DNA of 10,945 nucleotides from Ruminococcaceae bacterium UBA1417 (GTDB lineage: Bacteria; Bacillota; Clostridia; Oscillospirales; Acutalibacteraceae), in the NCBI GenBank assembly GCA_002305575.1, contig DBPP01000037.1, positions 53,932 to 64,876 of the forward strand, given 5' to 3'. Under the pieces are notes generated by a model. It saw nothing but the letters and a program-made list of their open reading frames with translations, made no database searches and was not told the origin of the DNA. Below are positions 5,449-10,945 of this stretch, one piece after another. Each line of letters opens with the position of its first letter. Within the stretch, counting starts at the first letter, position 1. The position numbers and the translations under genes are program-made.

Positions 5449-6828
5449 ATGAACAATAAAAAGTTTGTGCTGGCCATGGTCAGCAAGGTAACGATTGTTC
5501 TGCTGGAGATCGGTCTGTTTGCGATCGTTCTTTTCCAATATTACGGCCCGTCGATTTTTTCCAAAATGAACAGCGTGGGCTTTATCGTGACGATGCTGCT
5601 CTACATCATCGTGTACATTGCACTCGGCAACCTGTTTCGCGCTTTCAAAATCGCGGATTATTCCATCGCAGAGACCATCTTCTCGCAGTTCCTGGCTTTC
5701 GGCATTGCCGACCTTTTACTCTACGGCGAATTCTGTATGATTCGCCATAATTATGTAAACTTAGTCCCCGGTATTATTACGGTTGTCTTTCAGCTTCTGG
5801 GGGCGGCCATCTGGGCGTTGCTTGCCAAGCGCATGACGATGCTGTTTTCCAAGCCGGAAAAAACGCTCATCATAACGGGTGCTGCGGATACCCGCGGATT
5901 TGTGCGGAAGCTGCGCAAGCTCAAGTATATCCTTTGGGTGGAAAAGGTCATTCCGTACAGCGCCCTTGGGGCGGACTGGAAGCGCCAGCTCGACCCGTTT
6001 GAAGCCGTCATTTTTTATGAGGTAGGCAGTGGTACCAGCCGTTCGGAAATGCTCTGGTACTGCATGCAAAACCGCAAAAGCCTGTATGTTACGCCGCAGC
6101 TCGAGGAGATCACCATGCAGGGGTTCGGCGCGCGCCATCTGATTGATACGCCGCTGATGAAGTACGAATACCACAGCGAGCGCTTTTGGTACAACCTGTT
6201 CAAGCGTCTGCTGGATCTGCTGGTTTCGCTGCTCGCGCTGCTCATCACTTCGCCGATTTTCCTGCTCGTTTCGATTGCGATCAAGCTCGAAGACCACGGG
6301 CCGGTGTTTTTCAAGCAGAAACGCTGCACGAAAAACGGCCGTGTTTTTGAGATCATCAAGTTCCGAAGCATGATTGTGAACGCAGAACAAGGGGGAGACG
6401 TCATCCCCTGCCGCACGGGGGATCCGCGCATCACGCGTGTCGGGCGGGTGATCCGCAAGCTGCGTATGGATGAACTGCCGCAGATCCTCAATGTGCTGAA
6501 AGGCGATATGGCGCTTGTCGGGCCACGGCCCGAGCGCATCGAACATGTGGAATTTTACACGCGGAAAATCCCGGAATTTGCTTTCCGCTTGCGTGTCAAG
6601 GGCGGGTTGACCGGGTACGCGCAGATCTATGGCAAGTACAATACGGATCCCTACGATAAGCTGCGCCTCGATTTGCAGTATATCGAAAAGCAGTCGTTGA
6701 TGCTCGATTTGAAGCTGCTGCTGCTGACCATCAAGATCCTTTTTGTCCCGGAATCGACGGAGGGATTTTCGGAAACGCGATCGTCGCAGATTTCCAAGGA
6801 GAGCCACAAGGACAAAAACCAGACGTGA
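5449..6828 (+). CDS. Membrane sugar-phosphate transferase (undecaprenyl-phosphate glycosyl-1-phosphate transferase)
   Basis: Transfers a sugar-1-phosphate from a nucleotide sugar to undecaprenyl phosphate, the first membrane step of a surface polysaccharide or protein glycan. Four hydrophobic segments occupy roughly the first 135 residues, then a CoA-binding-like middle domain. A further membrane segment (FKRLLDLLVSLLALLITSP) leads into the conserved bacterial sugar transferase domain with KFRSM, LRMDELPQ (probable catalytic Asp-Glu), LVGPRPE and KGGLTGYAQ. It is full length, about 459 residues, of the long WbaP-like architecture. Start: ATG 5449 has AGGATGTG (7/8 match to the ideal site) seven bases upstream; ATG 5437 is the alternative, adding four residues. 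It has its own promoter and no glycosyltransferase neighbours, unusual because such genes normally open a polysaccharide cluster. The sugar is unknown. Confidence 0.9.
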   Translation: MNNKKFVLAMVSKVTIVLLEIGLFAIVLFQYYGPSIFSKMNSVGFIVTMLLYIIVYIALGNLFRAFKIADYSIAETIFSQFLAFGIADLLLYGEFCMIRHNYVNLVPGIITVVFQLLGAAIWALLAKRMTMLFSKPEKTLIITGAADTRGFVRKLRKLKYILWVEKVIPYSALGADWKRQLDPFEAVIFYEVGSGTSRSEMLWYCMQNRKSLYVTPQLEEITMQGFGARHLIDTPLMKYEYHSERFWYNLFKRLLDLLVSLLALLITSPIFLLVSIAIKLEDHGPVFFKQKRCTKNGRVFEIIKFRSMIVNAEQGGDVIPCRTGDPRITRVGRVIRKLRMDELPQILNVLKGDMALVGPRPERIEHVEFYTRKIPEFAFRLRVKGGLTGYAQIYGKYNTDPYDKLRLDLQYIEKQSLMLDLKLLLLTIKILFVPESTEGFSETRSSQISKESHKDKNQT

Positions 6829-6848
6829 AAGATTTAAGCAAGTTTCCC

Positions 6849-6877
6849 TTGCAATTGCGCGGAAAGTATGGTATGAT
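6849..6877 (+). promoter_or_regulatory. Promoter of the CAU tRNA gene
   Basis: TTGCAA (6849-6854), a 17-base spacer and TATGAT (6872-6877) with TG one base before it (extended -10). The tRNA begins 29 bases after the -10. No T-run terminator separates the sugar transferase from it, so read-through is also possible. Confidence 0.7.
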
Positions 6878-6905
6878 AATTTTCAGCCGCTGTGGCGGCA
6901 TGGAC

Positions 6906-6982
6906 GGGCCATTAGCTCAGTTGGTCAGAGCAGCCGGCTCATAACCGGCGGGCCCCGGGTTCGAGTCCCTGATGGCCCACCA
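6906..6982 (+). tRNA. tRNA with CAU anticodon, most likely tRNA-Ile2 (lysidine-type)
   Basis: 77 bases including an encoded CCA. The acceptor arm GGGCCAT/ATGGCCC, a D-arm with AGCTCAGTTGGTCAGAGC, and a perfect five-pair GC anticodon stem around loop CTCATAA (CAT at 6940-6942) are clear, as is the T-loop TTCGAGT. CAU could read Met (elongator) or, after C34 becomes lysidine by TilS, the Ile codon AUA. The GGCTCATAACC anticodon arm and the C4-G69 and C5-G68 acceptor pairs favour Ile2. The T-stem (6955-6959 with 6967-6971) contains one C-U mismatch. It is not the initiator tRNA. Confidence 0.9.
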
Positions 6983-6990
6983 AATGAAAT

Positions 6991-7033
6991 AAATCCGAGC
7001 CCTTTGCCGTTTGGCGTGGGACTCGGATTTTTT
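6991..7033 (+). terminator. Terminator after the tRNA, probably bidirectional
   Basis: AAATCCGAG (6991-6999) pairs with CTCGGATTT (7022-7030), with inner CCC/GGG and GCC-GTTT-GGC pairing, and a T-run to 7033. On the minus strand it is followed by TTTATTT, so it can also end the convergent hydrolase transcript. Confidence 0.88.
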
Positions 7034-7068
7034 CTATTTCCGTGGAAATGTGCGGTGTGCTGGGACGG

Positions 7069-7743
7069 TCAGGGGTTCAGCGGGGCTGGCGTATGGTTGT
7101 AATCGAAGCCACAGGCCGAAAGCCATTCCTTCGCCATCAGCGTTGCGCCGATCTGGTTCGGGTGTACGCGGTCCCACGCAATCAGGGACGAATGCTTGTA
7201 GGCGAGATAACGGTCGTACATCGCCTGGAAATCGACGAAGATGCAGTCGTATGTATCGGCGAGCTGCGCGCAGATGTCGACGTATACCTGCATGCGGGCG
7301 CGCATAAAATCCGTCCGGTTCGGTTCCATGTAATACGGCGTCGCGAGAATGACGCCCTTGGCGACAGATTTGGCCGCTTCGATCATCTGGCGGAGGTTGG
7401 AAGCATAGGCTTCGGGCGAAACGGCCTCTTCCGGCATGGCGGGGGAATCAAACTGCCGCCAGACATCGTTGATGCCGATGCAGATGGAAACCCACTGGGG
7501 GTGCAGGTCCAAAACATCCCGCTTGTATCGTTCCAGAAGGTGCTTGGAAGTGTTGCCGCTGATACCGGCGTTTGTAAAGCGCAGGGTGAGCTCCGGATAT
7601 ACGGCGCTGACCAGGCTTTCAATCACGCGCGGATATCCGTGCCCCATGTTGTCGCCAAGTCCTTCACCGATCGGCTGCGCGCTGCCCATGTCGGTGACGG
7701 AATCGCCTGCGAATACGATGCGGTCCAAATTTTCGAAAATCAT
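7069..7743 (-). CDS. SGNH/GDSL-family hydrolase
   Basis: A 224-residue cytoplasmic hydrolase (no signal peptide or membrane segment) with all four SGNH blocks. Block I is FAGDSVTDMG with nucleophile Ser15. Block II is NAGISGNT (58-65) with oxyanion-hole Gly60. Block III is GIND (90-93) with Asn92. Block V is WDRVHPN (190-196) with Asp191 and His194. The family contains esterases and sugar-O-deacetylases; this subgroup resembles lysophospholipase L1-like/rhamnogalacturonan acetylesterase-like proteins, and the natural substrate is unknown. ATG 7743 follows GAGAGG by five bases; a TTG five codons upstream is rejected because it precedes that site. It is a single-gene unit with its own promoter. 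Release of acetyl groups from imported oligosaccharides is one possibility but is not shown by context. Confidence 0.9.
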   Translation of the reverse strand: MIFENLDRIVFAGDSVTDMGSAQPIGEGLGDNMGHGYPRVIESLVSAVYPELTLRFTNAGISGNTSKHLLERYKRDVLDLHPQWVSICIGINDVWRQFDSPAMPEEAVSPEAYASNLRQMIEAAKSVAKGVILATPYYMEPNRTDFMRARMQVYVDICAQLADTYDCIFVDFQAMYDRYLAYKHSSLIAWDRVHPNQIGATLMAKEWLSACGFDYNHTPAPLNP

Positions 7744-7785
7744 GTTTTCCTCTCCCAAACCCGCAAAAAGCGGTTATTTGATTTG

Positions 7786-7814
7786 ATTATAAACGCTTGC
7801 GCAGCGAAATACAA
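7786..7814 (-). promoter_or_regulatory. Promoter of the SGNH hydrolase gene
   Basis: Minus strand: TTGTAT (7814-7809), a 17-base spacer, TATAAT (7791-7786). It begins immediately after the terminator of the upstream PurF-like gene. A small CCGC-A5-GCGG hairpin (7761-7773) lies between the promoter and the ribosome binding site. Confidence 0.75.
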
Positions 7815-7860
7815 GCAAAAAGATCCGAAACCTTCCGAAAGAAAGGCCGGATCTTTTTGC
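7815..7860 (-). terminator. Terminator of the PurF-like gene
   Basis: Perfect 13-base arms, GCAAAAAGATCCG (7815-7827) and CGGATCTTTTTGC (7848-7860), with further inner CCTT/AAGG pairing. The lower part of the arm supplies the T-run in either direction. Confidence 0.9.
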
Positions 7861-7867
7861 TTTTCCG

Positions 7868-9283
7868 TTATTCCTTGCCGTTCCAGCAGTAGGTGCACAG
7901 GCATTCGGGATCGATGCCGACCGATTCCATCAGATCGTCCAGGCGGTGATACCGCAGAGAAGTGAAGTGCTGGATCTCGCAGATGCGGTCTACCATTTTC
8001 TGGTACTTTTCGCTATCCGGATCTGCGTATTCGCAAAGGGTATCGTAATCCGGGTCACAGCCCTCGAGCTCGCGGATCACACGGCGCGTGATAAGCTCCA
8101 TCTCCGAGGTGGAGCGCGAGAAGTTCAGGTATTTGCAGCCGAAAAGCAGCGGCGGGCACGCGGGCCGGATATGGACCTCTTTGGCGCCACTCGCGTACAG
8201 GAACTCCGTTGTCTCGCGCAGCTGTGTGCCGCGCACAATCGAGTCATCAATCAGAAGCAGGCTCTTGCCGTCGATCAGGTCATGTACCGGAATCAATTTC
8301 ATTTTGGCGATGAGATCGCGCCGGCTCTGGTGCGTCGGCATAAAAGAACGCGGCCACGTTGGGGTGTATTTGATAAACGGGCGCGAATACGGAATGCCCG
8401 ATTCATTCGCATAGCCGATGGCGTGCGCGGTGCCGGAATCGGGTACACCGGCGACGGTATCGGGGTGAACATCGTGGTCCTTGTCGCGTTTTGCCAGCAG
8501 CCTGCCGCAGTTGTAGCGCATCTGCTCCACGCTGATGCCCTGATAGGAGGAAGAGGGGTATCCGTAGTATACCCACAGGAAAGTGCAGATTTTCATTTTC
8601 TTGCCCGGCGCAACCAGTGTGCGGACGTTGTCCGTGTCCATAACGACGATCTCGCCCGGACCCAATTCACGGTAATCCTGATACCCGAGGTTCAGGTAGG
8701 CGAAGCTCTCAAAGCTCGCGCAGAAGCCGTCGCTCTTTTTGCCGAGGACAACCGGTGTGCGACCCAGCTTATCGCGCGCGGCGTAAATTCCCTTGGCAGT
8801 CAGTACCAGCATGGAAAGCGAACCGTCCACAATCTCCTGCGCATAACGCAGGCCGTCGATGAAATTGTCTTTCTGGTTGATGATGGCGGCCACGAGTTCT
8901 GTCGGATTGATTTCGCCGTTCTGCATTTCAAAGAAATGCGTGGTGTGGCTGATGACCTTTTCCAGAATCTCATCGACGTTGTTGATCTTGCCCACCGTCG
9001 TGATGGCGAAGGTGCCATGCTGGGAACGCACCAAAATTGGCTGCGCTTCGAAATCCGAGATGCAGCCGATCCCCATGGTGCCGTGCATGCTCTGGGATTC
9101 CGAGGTGAATTTTGTCCGGAACGGCGCGTTTTCAATGTTGTGAATGGCTTTATCAAAGCCGCTTTCGGGATTGTATACGGCCATGCCCGCCCGGCGTGTG
9201 CCGAGATGGGAGTGGTAGTCTACGCCGAAGAACAGATCGAAAACGCAGTCGTCCTTGGAGGTGGCGCCAAAAAATCCGCCCAT
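7868..9283 (-). CDS. PurF-like amidophosphoribosyltransferase homologue lacking the glutaminase nucleophile
   Basis: A 471-residue protein with the two-domain plan of glutamine PRPP amidotransferase, the first enzyme of purine synthesis: an N-terminal Ntn-hydrolase domain (about 1-225) and a C-terminal phosphoribosyltransferase domain. The PRPP signature is intact: LLLIDDSIVRGT at 342-353. Cysteines at positions expected for the 4Fe-4S cluster of the Bacillus-type enzyme are present (Cys233, Cys383, Cys463, Cys466). The mature N-terminus should be Cys-Gly, but it reads MGGFFGA, so the nucleophile Cys is Gly; the RYST and HNG glutamine-site motifs are also missing. Glutaminase activity is not expected. 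Ammonia-dependent activity, pairing with another amidotransferase, or a PRPP-sensing role are open. No other purine gene lies nearby. The start is firm: AAAGGAAG precedes ATG 9283, and no in-frame start exists before the upstream stop. I therefore do not give it the symbol purF. Confidence 0.88.
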   Translation of the reverse strand: MGGFFGATSKDDCVFDLFFGVDYHSHLGTRRAGMAVYNPESGFDKAIHNIENAPFRTKFTSESQSMHGTMGIGCISDFEAQPILVRSQHGTFAITTVGKINNVDEILEKVISHTTHFFEMQNGEINPTELVAAIINQKDNFIDGLRYAQEIVDGSLSMLVLTAKGIYAARDKLGRTPVVLGKKSDGFCASFESFAYLNLGYQDYRELGPGEIVVMDTDNVRTLVAPGKKMKICTFLWVYYGYPSSSYQGISVEQMRYNCGRLLAKRDKDHDVHPDTVAGVPDSGTAHAIGYANESGIPYSRPFIKYTPTWPRSFMPTHQSRRDLIAKMKLIPVHDLIDGKSLLLIDDSIVRGTQLRETTEFLYASGAKEVHIRPACPPLLFGCKYLNFSRSTSEMELITRRVIRELEGCDPDYDTLCEYADPDSEKYQKMVDRICEIQHFTSLRYHRLDDLMESVGIDPECLCTYCWNGKE

Positions 9284-9333
9284 AAATGTTAAACTTCCTT
9301 TCTTTAAGAGTAAAAAGTAAAAAATGCAACTTT

Positions 9334-9339
9334 ATTATA
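9334..9339 (-). promoter_or_regulatory. Extended -10 promoter of the PurF-like gene
   Basis: Minus strand TGT-TATAAT: a perfect -10 with the TGn extension. The -35 position (TTTTCC) is poor. No purine-riboswitch-like fold was seen in the short leader of about 45 bases. Confidence 0.6.
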
Positions 9340-9378
9340 ACAAAAACAGAGAAAAAGGAAAAGGGCAAACAATAGAGA

Positions 9379-9407
9379 AAAGGCCGCCGTATTTGCCGGC
9401 GGCCTTT
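9379..9407 (-). terminator. Terminator of the O-antigen ligase-type gene
   Basis: AAAGGCCGCCG (9379-9389) and CGGCGGCCTTT (9397-9407) pair perfectly over 11 bases around a seven-base loop, nine bases past the stop codon on the minus strand. Confidence 0.88.
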
Positions 9408-9415
9408 GTGAAGGC

Positions 9416-10603
9416 TTACAAAATTGGTGGGTCTGTTTTGCTTGAGGCAGACTTTTTAACGCCATGAGCGTGAACCGGAAGAATCTCGTGCCGACGCTCT
9501 GTGCTGAAGATATGCGTCTTGTCGTATTCCGTGCTGAACCCGACGACATACATGATCAGCAGGCTCGTTTGCGGCCAGAGCATGGTGATGTCGAGCAGGC
9601 CGTGCAGCAGGACGCAGACGATGACAGAAACCGTGAGTGCATAGCGCTGGTGGCACTTGTTTTGCCGGTGCAGCCGAATGATTTTGCCGATGTTGATGGA
9701 AAAATAGCCCAGAAGAACGGCCGCGCCAACCAGACCGAAATCCATGAGAACTTCGAGCAAAAGGTTGTGCGAATGTTTTGCGGTGCCATAGGCATTGTAC
9801 AGATCGCGGATGCGCACATAGGTGTTGTAGCCGCGTCCGAAGATGGGGGCGTCCAAAATGCTGCCAATGGCGCCGCTCCATATATCAATGCGTTTGGCAA
9901 TATCCGTGGTGATTTTATCAACGCGTGGCAGAAACGCCAGAGAGTCGTTGAAAAGCAGCGTGACCGTTGCAAAGGAAAACAGGATCGCGAGATAGATCAG
10001 CCCCCATTTCTTTTTTCCGCATTGAAAAAGCATCACGGGACAGACAATCAGCAGCACAATGTATGTGGTGCGGCATTCCGTGAGCTCGAGGGCCAGCAGA
10101 TTGAGCGGAATGAGGGCTGTATAGGCGATGCGCATCTTTGGGCTTTCACTCTTGACGATGTTGTAAATGCAGAACAAAACGACCAGCGAGATATAAAACG
10201 CATAGTAATTGGGATTCGTAAAAACGGAGCAGTACCGTGCGCCGTAGTCCCACCGCATGCCGAGCGCGCGCTGGATCAGCGCCACCAGGAAGCAATACGG
10301 ACTCATGAAGCAGACGAAGGACAGAATCATGCGGAACGTGCGCTGCGTCATCGTATATGTAATAAAGATCATCGCGGCAAAGGCGAAAATCATGAAAATA
10401 CCGAGCAGAATGTCCACCGCGGTTCCGCCCCAGTAAATTGTCACGACCATGGAGAGCACCCAAAATGCAGAAAGAAAAAGCACGTCCTGCTTGCGCCGCC
10501 AAAAGATAAATCCCTGCTTTGAGGCAAAAATATAAATGGGAAGGACCATCAGCATGGCGATTTCCACATAGACCGTGAGGAAGATCGAGGCGGTGAGCGC
10601 CAT
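9416..10603 (-). CDS. O-antigen ligase (Wzy_C/RfaL-type) family membrane protein
   Basis: A very hydrophobic protein of 395 residues from ATG 10603, with about ten predicted membrane segments. Its large loop carries the family signature: RIDIWSGAIGSILDAPIFGR, then GYNTY, then KHSHNLLLEVLMDFGLVG. That is the conserved W, P-x-x-G-x-G and H-N-x-x-L-x-x-x-x-x-G pattern of O-antigen ligases and Wzy-type polymerases, enzymes that join or polymerise lipid-linked glycans outside the membrane. In a Gram-positive host it would handle a capsule, teichoic-acid-like or secondary wall polymer. The start is uncertain. No good ribosome binding site precedes ATG 10603, whereas a perfect GGAGGTG at 10674-10680 precedes in-frame codons open from 10672 but without ATG/GTG/TTG. 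A CTG at 10664-10666 would add 21 residues. Single-gene unit with its own terminator. Confidence 0.85.
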   Translation of the reverse strand: MALTASIFLTVYVEIAMLMVLPIYIFASKQGFIFWRRKQDVLFLSAFWVLSMVVTIYWGGTAVDILLGIFMIFAFAAMIFITYTMTQRTFRMILSFVCFMSPYCFLVALIQRALGMRWDYGARYCSVFTNPNYYAFYISLVVLFCIYNIVKSESPKMRIAYTALIPLNLLALELTECRTTYIVLLIVCPVMLFQCGKKKWGLIYLAILFSFATVTLLFNDSLAFLPRVDKITTDIAKRIDIWSGAIGSILDAPIFGRGYNTYVRIRDLYNAYGTAKHSHNLLLEVLMDFGLVGAAVLLGYFSINIGKIIRLHRQNKCHQRYALTVSVIVCVLLHGLLDITMLWPQTSLLIMYVVGFSTEYDKTHIFSTERRHEILPVHAHGVKKSASSKTDPPIL

Positions 10604-10673
10604 CAGAACTTTCTCGTTTGGCGTTAAGGAACACAGCGTCTGCCGCAGTTCCTTGAAGCGTAGCAGATCAATT

Positions 10674-10680
10674 CACCTCC
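10674..10680 (-). promoter_or_regulatory. Perfect ribosome binding site without a matching standard start codon
   Basis: Minus strand GGAGGTG. In the frame of the O-antigen ligase gene the following codons are ATT (10672-10670), GAT and CTG (10666-10664). In another frame a TTG (10671-10669) opens a 15-codon peptide that stops at 10624. Confidence 0.7.
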
Positions 10681-10767
10681 AAACTCATCTGTATGCATTG
10701 TAGTCGGAGAAAATGAACAGCGTATGAATTTCCGTAACCCGTGAGAACTTTCTCCGCAGTTTTCATC

Positions 10768-10796
10768 ATTTTAGCAGGGAATAGGCGGCGATGCAA
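10768..10796 (-). promoter_or_regulatory. Candidate promoter of the O-antigen ligase-type gene
   Basis: Minus strand TTGCAT (10796-10791), a 17-base spacer and TAAAAT (10773-10768). It implies a leader of roughly 80 bases before the ribosome binding site, containing an inverted repeat (CGGAGAAA/TTTCTCCG at 10705-10712 and 10749-10756). Confidence 0.5.
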
Positions 10797-10876
10797 TGGA
10801 TTTTGCAAAAAAATTGCAGCGATGACGTTTATTAAGTTATTTACAAAGGGAAAAAGAAAAAAATTTGTTTTTTCAG

Positions 10877-10905
10877 TTGACAGAAGCGGGCTTTGTTGCT
10901 ATAAT
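10877..10905 (+). promoter_or_regulatory. Consensus promoter of the right-edge tRNA
   Basis: TTGACA (10877-10882), a 17-base spacer and TATAAT (10900-10905): a perfect sigma-A consensus, ending 13 bases before the tRNA. Confidence 0.93.
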
Positions 10906-10918
10906 AGTAAAGCTGTAT

Positions 10919-10945
10919 GACTCATTAGCTCAGTTGGCAGAGCAC
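10919..10945 (+). tRNA. tRNA gene, first 27 bases only (possibly tRNA-Lys)
   Basis: GACTCAT acceptor strand followed by TAGCTCAGTTGGCAGAGCAC, a canonical tRNA D-arm, cut by the window edge. The anticodon is not visible. The acceptor and D-arm resemble Firmicutes tRNA-Lys(UUU), but this identity is a guess. Confidence 0.8.

Noticed and set aside
4131..5486. 451-codon minus-strand open frame opposite efp and the zinc-ribbon gene
   Set aside because: Antisense shadow spanning two real genes and their intergenic hairpin; Val/Leu/Ile runs are the complement of Asp/Glu codons.
7946..9292. 448-codon plus-strand open frame opposite the PurF-like gene
   Set aside because: In-register antisense; the sense frame aligns with PurF features throughout and has a promoter, ribosome binding site and terminator.
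9284..9378. Possible purine riboswitch or other leader regulation for the PurF-like gene
   Set aside because: The leader after the extended -10 is too short and AT-rich, with no conserved three-way junction pattern.
9464..10522. 352-codon plus-strand open frame opposite the O-antigen ligase gene
   Set aside because: Antisense of a membrane protein (hydrophilic mirror, rich in Asp/Asn/His/Gln); no ribosome binding site.
10605..10754. 11-base direct repeat AGAACTTTCTC (10605-10615 and 10744-10754) as a duplication signal
   Set aside because: Matches of this length are expected by chance in a window this size; kept only as a side note to the leader inverted repeat.
1..10945. Mobile element, CRISPR array, toxin-antitoxin or phage-defence system
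   Set aside because: No transposase, integrase, repeat-spacer pattern, attachment-site duplication or defence-gene motif found in the readable genes.

Overview
The window looks like chromosomal DNA of a low-oxygen Gram-positive bacterium, most likely a gut Clostridia member (Oscillospiraceae-like; the family is an inference). Evidence: vegetative promoters close to TTGACA-N17-TATAAT, GGAGG-type ribosome binding sites, many compact intrinsic terminators, a Bacillus/Clostridium-type EF-P with the PGKGAA loop, and a Clostridia-specific CD1247-type zinc-ribbon protein. Coding DNA is fairly GC-rich and intergenic DNA is AT-rich. No phage, transposon, CRISPR array or clear foreign island was seen.

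Layout, left to right. (1) The 3' end of a GNAT acetyltransferase and its terminator. (2) A type I L-asparaginase (ansA, +). (3) A convergent, solitary BlaI/MecI-type repressor (-) with its own promoter. (4) An AT-rich gap of about 420 bases carrying two outward-facing promoters. (5) rpsU (+), only 58 codons long, with its own promoter and terminator. (6) A plus-strand cluster: YqeG-type HAD phosphatase, M24 Xaa-Pro peptidase (overlapping by 17 bases), efp behind its own promoter, and the acidic CD1247-type protein. (7) A membrane sugar-phosphate transferase (+) with a promoter of its own. (8) A CAU-anticodon tRNA, most likely tRNA-Ile2, with promoter and terminator. (9) Three minus-strand single-gene units, each with a promoter and terminator: an SGNH/GDSL hydrolase, a PurF-like protein and an O-antigen ligase-type membrane protein. 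(10) A near-consensus promoter and the first 27 bases of another tRNA at the right edge.

Most of the window is housekeeping: translation (rpsU, efp, two tRNAs), peptide and asparagine use (M24 peptidase, asparaginase) and cell-surface glycan assembly (sugar transferase, O-antigen ligase family, possibly the SGNH esterase). I found no obvious new multi-gene system. The most unusual item is the PurF-like protein. It keeps the PRPP-binding signature and the cysteines expected to hold a 4Fe-4S cluster, but it has Gly in place of the N-terminal nucleophile Cys, and the other glutaminase-site motifs are also gone. Secondary points of interest are the undecided start of the O-antigen ligase gene (a perfect ribosome binding site with no ATG/GTG/TTG in frame), the highly acidic CD1247-type protein next to efp, and the unpartnered BlaI.
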